Shown in pieces: positions 7,230 to 14,511 of a stretch of 25,246 nucleotides of DNA. Source of the DNA: JAAAOZ01 sp964496595 (GTDB taxonomy: Bacteria > Chloroflexota > Anaerolineae > B4-G1 > SLSP01); the NCBI GenBank assembly GCA_964496595.1, contig CAZCAI010000065.1, positions 1 to 25,246 of the forward strand. The letters run 5' to 3'. A program made the translations under genes and the position numbers. Every line of letters starts with the position of its first letter. Position 1 is the stretch's first letter. The notes under the pieces were generated by a model. That model was not told the origin of the DNA and did no database searches. It worked only from the letters and a program-made list of their open reading frames with translations.

Positions 7230-8438
7230 CTATATCATACGGTGAATTTCCCAGAGGATGATCTCCGGCGGGGAGAGGAAGCGCGCGCGGGGCGCGCCCA
7301 AGCCCTCGACGCCGAGGCCGCGACTCACGTAGAGCGTGGTCTCGCCCTCGCGATAGCGCCCCATCTCGTAGCGCTTGCCCCACTTGGAGCTGGTGGCGAT
7401 CGCGCCGTAGAGCGGCAGCCGCAGTTGCCCGCCGTGCGTGTGCCCGCAGAGATAGAGATCCACGCCCAGCTCGCGCGCGACCGGCATCAGATCGGGGGTG
7501 TGGTAGAGCAGCACGGTGAGCGCGTCCGGCGGCGCCTGGGCCATCAGCCGGCGGATCGCGGCGGCGTCCCGATCTTCGATGTAGGTGTTGCGGACGCCTA
7601 TCAGCCAGAGCGTCCGCCCTCCATCATTGGATAGGGGGAGCGCCACGCCCTCATCTTGCAGCCAGCGCAGCGGCAGATCGCTCAGGAGTTGACCGATGAT
7701 GGCGGGTTGATCGACGACGGGGCTGCCGCTGATGGCGTAGACGCCCAGCGGCGCATCGAGCCGCGAGAGCAGCGCGCGCACATCGCGCTGCGCGGCGGGA
7801 TCGCTGATCGAAGAGAGGTTGAGGTAGTCGCCCGTGACGACGATGAGATCGGGGGCCAGCGCCTCGACCTGGGCGAGCACCGCATCCTCGCGCGGCGACC
7901 AGCCCTCCACGTGAAGATCGGAGATGTGGAGGAGGCGCAAGGGGCGATCCGGCCCGCGCGGATGTGTGAAACGCTCGCGGCTGACGCCCAAGCGAAACGG
8001 CTCGATCCACGTGGCGTAGGCGGCGGTCGCGCCGAGGGCCAGGTGCAACAGGAATGCGAGGCTCAGGCCGAGGGTGTGGCTGGTATCGAGGAAAATCAGC
8101 GCCATCAGCCAAAAGATGAGGATGCGCACGCACATCAATCCCAGGAGCGGCGGCGTGACCGGCCCCCACGAGCGCCTGGCGCGCGGGAGGAGGGCCAACA
8201 TCGCCCCATCGAAGGCCAGGAAGAGCGCGGCCATCGCGGCGGCGGGGATGCGAATATGCGCCGCCCACGGCCACGCCGAAATCGCGACGCTGGCGAGCCA
8301 CACCGGGAGCAGCGCCAACGGGTCGATTTGCCCGAGGACGCCGCTGAAGATCAGCCCCGCGTGAACCCACGAATTACTGCCATCCGCGCGGTCGGGTGGA
8401 ATTTTCATTTTCGCAGGATCGGGGTGGGGCCGGGTCAC
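7230..8438 (-). CDS. Membrane metallophosphoesterase with altered GNH motif
   Basis: A 402-residue protein with about four N-terminal membrane segments (about 28-145) and a calcineurin-like phosphoesterase domain from about 167, as in the YkuE/LpxG group. Metal motifs are D174 and H176 in DLH, D204 in GDY, H313 in LYHTPD, and H333 and H335 in GHTHGG. The canonical GNH(D/E) motif, which supplies a bridging Asn and the catalytic His, is replaced by GSP at 238-240. It may therefore be a variant enzyme with changed activity. Its ATG overlaps the stop of the AIR-synthase-like gene as ATGA, which indicates translational coupling. It is the last gene of a likely four-gene operon. No clear terminator follows. 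Confidence 0.88.
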   Translation of the reverse strand: MTRPHPDPAKMKIPPDRADGSNSWVHAGLIFSGVLGQIDPLALLPVWLASVAISAWPWAAHIRIPAAAMAALFLAFDGAMLALLPRARRSWGPVTPPLLGLMCVRILIFWLMALIFLDTSHTLGLSLAFLLHLALGATAAYATWIEPFRLGVSRERFTHPRGPDRPLRLLHISDLHVEGWSPREDAVLAQVEALAPDLIVVTGDYLNLSSISDPAAQRDVRALLSRLDAPLGVYAISGSPVVDQPAIIGQLLSDLPLRWLQDEGVALPLSNDGGRTLWLIGVRNTYIEDRDAAAIRRLMAQAPPDALTVLLYHTPDLMPVARELGVDLYLCGHTHGGQLRLPLYGAIATSSKWGKRYEMGRYREGETTLYVSRGLGVEGLGAPRARFLSPPEIILWEIHRMI

Positions 8439-9475
8439 GGCGTCTCGAAGACCCGCGCGATCTCGTCGCGCTCGAAGGTGGGGAGCGGGCGCGCGCCATC
8501 GGAGGAGCGCAGCACCACGTCGGGCGCTTCCGTGATCACGCCGATGTTGGTCGCCGCGATGCCCGCATCCTGAAGTGCGGCGATGACGCGCTCAGCGTGC
8601 TCCGGCGCGACGGCGGCCAGCAATGAGCCGGAGGCAATCAGGCCCAGGGGATCGAGGCCCAGCGCGTCGCAGATGGCCTCGGTCTCCGGGTAGATGGGCA
8701 GCGCCGCCGCTGCGATCTCCGCGCCGACGCCGGCGGCCCCCGTCATCTCGTGGATGCCCGTGGCGACGCCGCCCTCGGTGAGATCGTGCATCGCGTGGAC
8801 GGCGCCGGTATCCGCCGCGACCAGCGCATCGCGCACCACGCTGATGCCCGGCTCGTGGAGGAAGCGCGCGGCCTCCGCCAGCACCTCCTCCGCGACGGCG
8901 GCTTGCAGGCGATCCGGCGCCTCGCGGGCCAGCAGCGCCGTGCCCTCGACCGCGATCCCCTTGGTGAGGAGCAGGACATCGCCAGGGCGCGCGCCATCGG
9001 AGCGGACGAGGCGCGCGGGCGAGACCTCCGCGAACATCGCGCCCACCACGATGGGGCGGCTCAGGCCGTGGGTGATCTCCGTGTGCCCGCCGACCACCGT
9101 CGCGCCGATATCGCGACAAGCGGCGTGCATCTGCTCGAAGATCTCGGCCACCAGCGCTTTGGTCGTCTGGCGCTCCGGCAGCATCAGTGTGGCGATGAAC
9201 CAGCGCGGCCGCGCGCCCAGGCAGGCGACGTCGTTGGCGTTGACGTGAACGGCGTACCAGCCGATCTCGTCGCTCGCGAAGGTGATGGGATCGGTCTTGG
9301 TGACCAGGCAGCGCTCCCCAAAATCGATCACCGCTGCATCGCGCCCCAGGCCCGGGCCTAAGATCACGCGCGGATCGGTCACGCTAAGTTTGTGAGTCAG
9401 CATCTCGATGAGGACATGCTGCGGCAATTTGCCGATGGGGTAGGTTGCGGCGTCTGATGTGGGTTGGGAATTCAA
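8435..9475 (-). CDS. AIR synthase-related protein (HypE/PurM-like)
   Basis: A 346-residue protein of the PurM/HypE/ThiL/SelD superfamily, whose members activate an oxygen atom with ATP. An N-terminal AIRS domain (about 35-160) has the GRDAAVI nucleotide-binding motif, NANDVACLGARP and GGHTEIT. A C-terminal AIRS_C domain follows, with a Gly-rich DLTEGGVATG stretch. The C-terminus is FETP and lacks the Cys that ends HypE (PRIC-like tail), so it is not a true hydrogenase-cyanide maturase. The TTG at 9475 is chosen because GGAGGAG, overlapping the stop region of the previous gene, lies nine bases upstream and no other early start fits. The substrate is unknown. Confidence 0.85.
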   Translation of the reverse strand: MNSQPTSDAATYPIGKLPQHVLIEMLTHKLSVTDPRVILGPGLGRDAAVIDFGERCLVTKTDPITFASDEIGWYAVHVNANDVACLGARPRWFIATLMLPERQTTKALVAEIFEQMHAACRDIGATVVGGHTEITHGLSRPIVVGAMFAEVSPARLVRSDGARPGDVLLLTKGIAVEGTALLAREAPDRLQAAVAEEVLAEAARFLHEPGISVVRDALVAADTGAVHAMHDLTEGGVATGIHEMTGAAGVGAEIAAAALPIYPETEAICDALGLDPLGLIASGSLLAAVAPEHAERVIAALQDAGIAATNIGVITEAPDVVLRSSDGARPLPTFERDEIARVFETP

Positions 9476-9481
9476 AGTCTC

Positions 9482-10759
9482 TTACTCCTCCACTAGAATT
9501 TCGATTTCGTCGATGGCCGCGCTGTAGGTATGCCCCGAAGCGTAAGCCTGCATCGTGGCTACGGCGGCCGGATTGATGCCCCGGGATTTGAGCAGCGGCA
9601 GTAGGTCGGGCGATTCGTAATCGTACCAACTGCCCAACTGCGCTACGCGGATGTGCTCCGCTTGCCACTCGCAACTCTGGCAGACGGGCTTATCCGACCC
9701 TTGGACGGCGTAAAAGCCTTGCAGCCACTCTCGCGCCGCGCCGCTCCCCTGATCGATGAAGGTGATGCGCAACATCACGGGACATTCAGTGCCCAGCGAG
9801 CCGCAGACGCCTACCGTCTGCGCATCGATGCGGAGGCGGGCGCGCACTCGCAGCGATCGCACTTCGTGAATATCCTGGTTGATCTGCTGGGTGATCCCGG
9901 TTTCGGCGAAATTCTGGCCGGCGCGGGTGAAGATGACGATGTGCCGGTCGTCGCCGACCTGGACGCGGCGGACACTCCCTTCTTCCTCGCCCGCGACGCC
10001 GACCAAATTATAGGGCGTCCAATAATCCTCCAGCGGCGCTTCAAAGTTCCCGTTACGATTCTGGAGCAGATCGCGCTCGCCGATGGTGATCTCCGTCAGG
10101 CCACCGGACGTCAGGGTCGTGCGCTGCAAATTGGTGAGCACGAAAATCTCTGCTGTTTCGGGATCGGGAATGCGTGCTTTACCGGCGCGCACAGAGAAGT
10201 TGGTCTGCCCCGGCTCTACGGAGAGGACGTAGTTACCCTCTTCCATATCGATGGCGCCGTGCGGCGTTTGGACGCGCAGCACGGCCGCTCGCCCGTTCCC
10301 CTCGACGGTGAGGTGAAGATTCGAGGCGCGGTCGATGTCGAGTTCCACGCGATGCGGACGGGGACTGGCGGCGAAACGCGGCGTCCGTGCGACCTCGGTG
10401 GTAAGGTCCGTCTTACCGTAGAGCTGCACCGTCACGATGGGCGCGTCGGCGGTGGCGGTATCCAAGGCTTCTGGCGTGTAGAAGAGCAGTAGCGCGACGC
10501 CGGCCTCGCTCAATTCAACTCTATCCTTTAGCTCGACTTTCGTAGTTGGCTCGATGACCAGGGTGGGGGAGTCGCTGCGCGCGGGCTGCAATGTGAGCGT
10601 GCCGGCGCGTGGTTGTAAGGCGAGATCAAGCGAGCGCGTGGCGTTGCGAATCGTCCAGCGGATGCCCAGCGGCACGCCGATGCCCAAAATCACGCAAAGG
10701 CCAAACGAAAGCGAGAGAACTAACCAGGCCAGGCTTTGAATTGTCTTGAATTTATTCAC
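9482..10759 (-). CDS. FecR-like membrane-anchored protein
   Basis: A 425-residue protein with one N-terminal membrane segment (about 9-33) and the rest predicted outside the membrane. A beta-rich region around 115-240, containing VQTPHGAIDMEEGNYVL, resembles FecR domains. The C-terminal part (about 245-425) looks like a beta-sandwich of the carbohydrate-binding type and carries two Cys pairs (CGSLGTEC and CQSC). This suggests an envelope protein that binds a ligand or senses the cell surface; the function is not established. The start is GTG at 10759 without a good Shine-Dalgarno, which weakens the start call. It lies 51 bases after acylphosphatase and seven before the AIR-synthase-like gene. 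Confidence 0.75.
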   Translation of the reverse strand: MNKFKTIQSLAWLVLSLSFGLCVILGIGVPLGIRWTIRNATRSLDLALQPRAGTLTLQPARSDSPTLVIEPTTKVELKDRVELSEAGVALLLFYTPEALDTATADAPIVTVQLYGKTDLTTEVARTPRFAASPRPHRVELDIDRASNLHLTVEGNGRAAVLRVQTPHGAIDMEEGNYVLSVEPGQTNFSVRAGKARIPDPETAEIFVLTNLQRTTLTSGGLTEITIGERDLLQNRNGNFEAPLEDYWTPYNLVGVAGEEEGSVRRVQVGDDRHIVIFTRAGQNFAETGITQQINQDIHEVRSLRVRARLRIDAQTVGVCGSLGTECPVMLRITFIDQGSGAAREWLQGFYAVQGSDKPVCQSCEWQAEHIRVAQLGSWYDYESPDLLPLLKSRGINPAAVATMQAYASGHTYSAAIDEIEILVEE

Positions 10760-10810
10760 GGTGATCTATATCTGCTCCGAACATGATGAGCCAGCGCTCG
10801 ATGTGGATCA

Positions 10811-11113
10811 TTAAAAACGAACGCGAAATGAAGAGGTTTCATTTTTCGGCGCTTTCCAATCGATATTCAAATGGGAGACGTGGCCGTAACTGGGGCCGCG
10901 CTGCACATCCTGGATGAACTGCTCCAGCGTCTTACGCCGTCCTTCGGCCCAAATCTCGACCGTGCCATCCGATAAATTGCGCACCCAACCGGCCAGACCC
11001 AGGCGTTGACCGTTGGTTTTGGTGAAGTAACGAAATCCCACGCCCTGCACTCGCCCGTGTACAATGATATGGACGGCGGTGCGTTCGTTCTTCTCTTTCT
11101 TCTTTTCATTCAT
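10811..11113 (-). CDS. acyP: Acylphosphatase
   Basis: A 100-residue cytoplasmic enzyme that hydrolyses acyl phosphates such as carbamoyl phosphate. The family signature GRVQGVGFRYF is at 20-30, with catalytic Arg R28, and the catalytic Asn is N46 in GWVRNLSDGTVE. The length is normal apart from a charged Lys/Glu-rich extension of about ten residues at the N-terminus. The ATG at 11113 follows AAGGAGG closely. It is the first gene of a minus-strand group with the FecR-like, AIR-synthase-like and metallophosphoesterase genes. Its leader holds a 13-unit heptad array. Confidence 0.94.
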   Translation of the reverse strand: MNEKKKEKNERTAVHIIVHGRVQGVGFRYFTKTNGQRLGLAGWVRNLSDGTVEIWAEGRRKTLEQFIQDVQRGPSYGHVSHLNIDWKAPKNETSSFRVRF

Positions 11114-11133
11114 AACGGCCCCTCCTTCAAATC

Positions 11134-11224
11134 ATCAGTTGGACTTTAATTGCGAATTGCGAATTGCGAATCTTTATTCAACAGCATTATTCGCAATTCG
11201 CAATTCTAAATTCCCAATTACAGA
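11134..11224. repeat. Thirteen-heptad array in the acylphosphatase leader
   Basis: Ninety-one bases divide into 13 units in a single 7-base register. Read on the plus strand, three AATTGCG units at 11148-11168 face two TTCGCAA units at 11190-11203, so the array is partly an inverted repeat and could fold as RNA. The final unit toward the gene is AACTGAT at 11140-11134 on the minus strand, followed by GATTTG and the Shine-Dalgarno. Confidence 0.85.
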
Positions 11225-11281
11225 ATCAGCTACCGGAAAGGTTTCCTAAAGGATTTTTCGACTTTTAACCACGCCAGTTCC

Positions 11282-11309
11282 ATTCTATCGCGCTCTGAAG
11301 GGCTGGCAA
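11282..11309 (-). promoter_or_regulatory. Predicted sigma70-type promoter for the acylphosphatase operon
   Basis: On the minus strand TTGCCA (11309-11304) and TAGAAT (11287-11282) are 16 bases apart. The predicted start near 11275 gives a leader of about 160 bases containing the heptad array. Its -35 box lies four bases from that of the opposing promoter. Confidence 0.5.
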
Positions 11310-11312
11310 GTT

Positions 11313-11341
11313 TTGTCAATCCCTAAAAAGACCATTATAAT
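11313..11341 (+). promoter_or_regulatory. Strong sigma70-type promoter for the glycosyltransferase operon
   Basis: TTGTCA at 11313-11318 and a perfect TATAAT at 11336-11341 are separated by the optimal 17 bases. Transcription should start at 11348 or 11349, exactly where an in-frame ATG begins. Confidence 0.7.
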
Positions 11342-11348
11342 GAAGGCT

Positions 11349-12491
11349 ATGCTAGTAGCTTTTAACGCGCACTTACTTACCGGCGATGCTTCTTATCGCA
11401 GCGCCGGGATTGCTGTCTATATCACGAATCTCCTCTGCCATCTCGCTCAACAGCGTGCATCCGAGGATAGTCGCGACTATGCCGTGCTGCTGGGCGGGGG
11501 GCAATTGCCGCCCGGCTGTGAGATGCGCGTGATCCGTACGGCGTGGCCCACCGCGCGCCCGATGGGGCGTATTATGTGGGAGCAGACGGTCCTGCCGGGC
11601 GTGTTGCGCCGTCTGGGCGCCGACTTGTTGCACGCGCCGGCCTTCGTCGGCCCGCTGGTCTCCCCCTGCCCGCAGGTGATCACGCTGCACGACCTGAGCT
11701 TTTTCCGCCACCCGGCGTTCTTCAAACGCGCCAACCGCCTCTATCTGGGCACGATGACGCCGCTGGCCTGTCGCCGCGCGGCCGCTGTGATCGCGGTCTC
11801 GGAGTTCACGGCGCGCGAGGCGGTGGCGCTGATGGGCGTCGCGCCGGAGCGCGTGCACGTGATCACCCACGGCGTCGATCCTCGCTTCTGCCCGCTCCCG
11901 TCGGCGGAGGTGGCGCGCTTCCGCGCGGCGCAGGGGCTGCCGGAGCGCTTCATCCTCCACATGGGAACGCTGGAGCCGCGCAAGAATCTGGCGCGCCTGG
12001 TGCAGGCCTTTGCGCAGGGCGCCCCTGCGGATGTGCATCTGGTGCTGGCCGGGGGGCGGGGATGGCTCTACGAGACGATCTTCGCGGAGGTGACGCGCTT
12101 GGGTGTGCAGGATCGCGTCCACTTCCCCGGCTATATCCCGGCGGAGACGCAGGCGCTCTGGTACAACGCTGCCGATCTCTTCGCCTACATCTCGCTCTAC
12201 GAGGGGTTTGGGCTGCCGGTGCTGGAGGCGCTGGCCTGCGGCACACCAACCCTGGCTTCGGCGACGACCGCGCTGCCGGAGGCGTCCGGCGACGCCGCTC
12301 TGACCGTCCCGCCGGACGATGTGGCGGCCATCGCTGACGGCCTCGCGCGTCTGTTGCGCGATGATCCATTGCGCGCCGAGTTGCGCGAGCGGGGATTGGC
12401 ACACGCGGCGCGCTTCTCGTGGGAGGCGACGGCCCAACGCACGGCGGCGCTCTACCGGCGGATTATAGAGGGGGGAAACGATGAGGCCTAG
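11349..12491 (+). CDS. Glycosyltransferase family 4 (GT-B fold)
   Basis: A 380-residue cytoplasmic glycosyltransferase. The C-terminal domain has the GT4 hallmarks: HMGTLEPRKNL at 204-214 and the EX7E motif E285/E293 in EGFGLPVLE, which binds the sugar-nucleotide donor. The N-terminal domain opens with a short strand, LVAFNAHLL, and a Gly-containing loop. The next gene primes a lipid carrier with a sugar phosphate, so this enzyme probably extends a surface polysaccharide. Earlier starts at TTG 11313 and ATG 11340 overlap the promoter boxes and have no Shine-Dalgarno. The ATG at 11349 coincides with the predicted transcription start, which suggests a leaderless message. It overlaps the next gene by 11 bases. 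Confidence 0.92.
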   Translation: MLVAFNAHLLTGDASYRSAGIAVYITNLLCHLAQQRASEDSRDYAVLLGGGQLPPGCEMRVIRTAWPTARPMGRIMWEQTVLPGVLRRLGADLLHAPAFVGPLVSPCPQVITLHDLSFFRHPAFFKRANRLYLGTMTPLACRRAAAVIAVSEFTAREAVALMGVAPERVHVITHGVDPRFCPLPSAEVARFRAAQGLPERFILHMGTLEPRKNLARLVQAFAQGAPADVHLVLAGGRGWLYETIFAEVTRLGVQDRVHFPGYIPAETQALWYNAADLFAYISLYEGFGLPVLEALACGTPTLASATTALPEASGDAALTVPPDDVAAIADGLARLLRDDPLRAELRERGLAHAARFSWEATAQRTAALYRRIIEGGNDEA

Positions 12492-13902
12492 GCAGCACGA
12501 CGCGGCGCCCGCCTGGATCGTCCCCGTCGATATTTTGATGATCAACTTAGCGATGGCCGTGGGCTACGTGCTGCGCTATCGCTTGCAGTGGTTTGCCGAT
12601 GTCGTCTACGACGCGCCTTACTCGGCTTACACGCTCTTCAACGTCTTCTTCTCCCTCATCGTGCCGCTGCTTCTCTGGGCCGACCGCGCCTACAGTGATT
12701 GGCGGGGCCGCACCTGGGTGGATCACGTCTATCGCATATTAACGGCGGTGACTTTCGCCGTGGTGATGGCGATGGCGTTGGCCTTCATCCTGCGCCCGTT
12801 GGTCTACTCGCGCCTGCTCCTGCTGGAGGCCGGCCTGGTGATGGTGGTGCTGCTTTCGTTGGATCGCGCAGGCGCGATGCTCTTGCTGGCGTGGCTGCGC
12901 CGGCGCGGCGTGGGCGTCCGGCGCGTCGTGATCGTCGGCGCGGGCGAGGTAGGCCGGCGCGTGATGCGCACCATCGTCGCGCGGCCCGATCTGGGCTACG
13001 AGATCGTCGGCTACGTGGACGACAATCCTGTCAAGGGCGAGGGCGAGATCGGGCGCTTCAAGGGATTGGGGCCGGTGGACAATTTGGCGACCGTCATCGA
13101 CACTGAGGGCGTTGATGAGGTGATCATCACGCTGCCGTGGAACTATCAGCGGCGCATCTTTGGCATCCTGCGGGCGTGCGAGCTGCGTCAGGTTGAGCCA
13201 CGGATGGTGCCGGATCTCTTCCAGATGAGTCTCAGCCGCGTCGAGGTGAGCGACTTGGGCGGCGTCCCCTTGATCACGATCCGCGAGATTGCTTTTACGC
13301 GGGAAGCATTGATCTTCAAGCGGGCGGTCGACCTTGCCGGCGCGATTCTGGGGATAGTCTTAGGCGCGCCCATCTTCGGCCTGATCGCGCTGGCCATCCG
13401 TCTGGATTCGCCGGGGCCGATCTTCTTCCGCCAGGAGCGTGTAGGGCTGGATGGACGCCGCTTTGAGATCGTTAAATTCCGCTCGATGCGGACGGGCGCT
13501 GAGGAAGAGCAATCCCATCTGGCCTCCTTGAACGAGGCTGATGGCCCGATCTTCAAGATTCGCGAGGACCCTCGGGCCACGCGGGTCGGGCGCCTTCTCA
13601 GGCGCACCAGTTTAGACGAACTCCCGCAACTGTGGAACGTCCTCAAGGGCGATATGAGCCTGGTCGGCCCGCGCCCCCCCACGCCCGTCGAGGTAGAGCA
13701 ATATCAGTCGTGGCACAAGAAGCGCCTGGCCGTGCCGCCGGGGATGACGGGGCTGTGGCAGGTCAGCGGGCGCAGCGAGTTGACCTTCGATGAGATGGTC
13801 TTGTTGGATTTGTACTACATCGAGCACTGGTCGCCCTGGATGGATGTCGCGATTTTGTTGCGCACCATTCCCAAAGTCCTGTTGGGGGATGGGGCGTATT
13901 AG
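12481..13902 (+). CDS. Polyprenyl-phosphate sugar-1-phosphate transferase
   Basis: A 473-residue membrane enzyme of the PHPT (WbaP/CpsE-like) family. It moves a sugar phosphate from a nucleotide sugar to undecaprenyl phosphate, the first step of surface-polysaccharide synthesis. About four membrane segments lie at 12-135. A Rossmann-like domain with VIVGAGEVG follows near residue 150, then another membrane helix at about 280-305. The catalytic bacterial sugar transferase domain contains FKIREDPRATRVGRLLRRTS, LDELPQLWNV and SLVGPRP (about 378-400). The ATG at 12481 follows AGGGGGG and overlaps the glycosyltransferase stop, so the two are coupled. Confidence 0.95.
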   Translation: MRPRQHDAAPAWIVPVDILMINLAMAVGYVLRYRLQWFADVVYDAPYSAYTLFNVFFSLIVPLLLWADRAYSDWRGRTWVDHVYRILTAVTFAVVMAMALAFILRPLVYSRLLLLEAGLVMVVLLSLDRAGAMLLLAWLRRRGVGVRRVVIVGAGEVGRRVMRTIVARPDLGYEIVGYVDDNPVKGEGEIGRFKGLGPVDNLATVIDTEGVDEVIITLPWNYQRRIFGILRACELRQVEPRMVPDLFQMSLSRVEVSDLGGVPLITIREIAFTREALIFKRAVDLAGAILGIVLGAPIFGLIALAIRLDSPGPIFFRQERVGLDGRRFEIVKFRSMRTGAEEEQSHLASLNEADGPIFKIREDPRATRVGRLLRRTSLDELPQLWNVLKGDMSLVGPRPPTPVEVEQYQSWHKKRLAVPPGMTGLWQVSGRSELTFDEMVLLDLYYIEHWSPWMDVAILLRTIPKVLLGDGAY

Positions 13903-13934
13903 CCTGAAGCTGGCAAATTGTTCTCAGGCGAGAA

Positions 13935-13989
13935 GCTCTACCCGCCCGTGGATGAAGTCCACGGCTAAGAGAGCAAAGCCCTGCGGGCT
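13935..13989. repeat. REP-like palindrome pair
   Basis: CCGTGGA and TCCACGG (13946-13952 and 13958-13964) form a perfect hairpin around TGAAG, framed by GCTCT at 13935-13939 and AGAGC at 13970-13974. A second hairpin, AGCCC-TGC-GGGCT, follows at 13977-13989. The shape and the GGCTAA trailer resemble the element at 24182-24202, so the two belong to one palindromic family. Confidence 0.7.
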
Positions 13990-14102
13990 ATCGGATGGGC
14001 GATGGATTGACGAATACTCTGTGATGGTAACCGCTGTGCAATATACGCCCATTCGATCTATCGATTGATTGATCATTTGTTATATACCCTAAGGAGGTAT
14101 TG

Positions 14103-14510
14103 ATGGACCGTAAAATTCGAGTACTAATTGCAAAACCCGGTTTAGATGGTCATGATCGCGGCGCGAAGGTGGTGGCGCGCGCGCTGCGCGACGCCGGTAT
14201 GGAGGTGATCTATACCGGCCTCCGCCAGACGCCGACGATGATCGCGGAGGCGGCCTTGCAGGAGGATGTGGATGTGGTGGGCCTGTCGATCCTCTCCGGT
14301 GCGCACATGGGCCTCGTGCCGCGTGTCCTGGCAGAGATGGAGCAGCGCAACCTGGACGATCTGCCGCTCTTTGTCGGCGGGATCATTCCCCAGGATGATC
14401 AGCCCAAGCTGAAGGAGATGGGCGTGCGCGAGGTCTTCGGGCCGGGAACGGATACCCGCGTCGTCGTCGATTTCATCCGCGAAGCCGTTTCGGCCACCGC
14501 CGAGGCTTAG
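14103..14510 (+). CDS. Methylmalonyl-CoA mutase small subunit, B12-binding domain
   Basis: A 135-residue stand-alone cobalamin-binding domain. It carries DGHDRG (the DxHxxG motif whose His coordinates cobalt), GLSILSGAH and VGGIIP, the three cobalamin signature loops. In split methylmalonyl-CoA mutases this subunit pairs with a separate TIM-barrel subunit to interconvert methylmalonyl-CoA and succinyl-CoA. No large subunit is encoded in this window. A TTG at 14100 is in frame but too close to the Shine-Dalgarno AAGGAGGT; the ATG at 14103 is preferred. It is followed after one base by meaB, its expected chaperone. Confidence 0.92.
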   Translation: MDRKIRVLIAKPGLDGHDRGAKVVARALRDAGMEVIYTGLRQTPTMIAEAALQEDVDVVGLSILSGAHMGLVPRVLAEMEQRNLDDLPLFVGGIIPQDDQPKLKEMGVREVFGPGTDTRVVVDFIREAVSATAEA

Positions 14511-14511
14511 C

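Noticed and set aside
7230..8438. Naming the metallophosphoesterase as a lipid A pathway LpxG or LpxH
   Set aside because: The GNH motif is missing and no lipid A genes are in the window, so only the superfamily can be supported.
8435..9475. Naming the AIR synthase-like gene hypE
   Set aside because: The C-terminal Cys needed for the thiocarboxamide step of HypE is absent, and no other hyp or hydrogenase genes are present.
11373..12545. 390-codon minus-strand frame opposite the glycosyltransferase
   Set aside because: It mirrors nearly the whole gene, and the product is Arg/Gln/His-rich low-complexity sequence. The sense frame has clear GT4 motifs.
14081..14086. TATATA considered as a -10 box for the mutase subunit gene
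   Set aside because: The implied start near 14093 would cut into the Shine-Dalgarno at 14091-14098, and no -35 lies at a proper distance.
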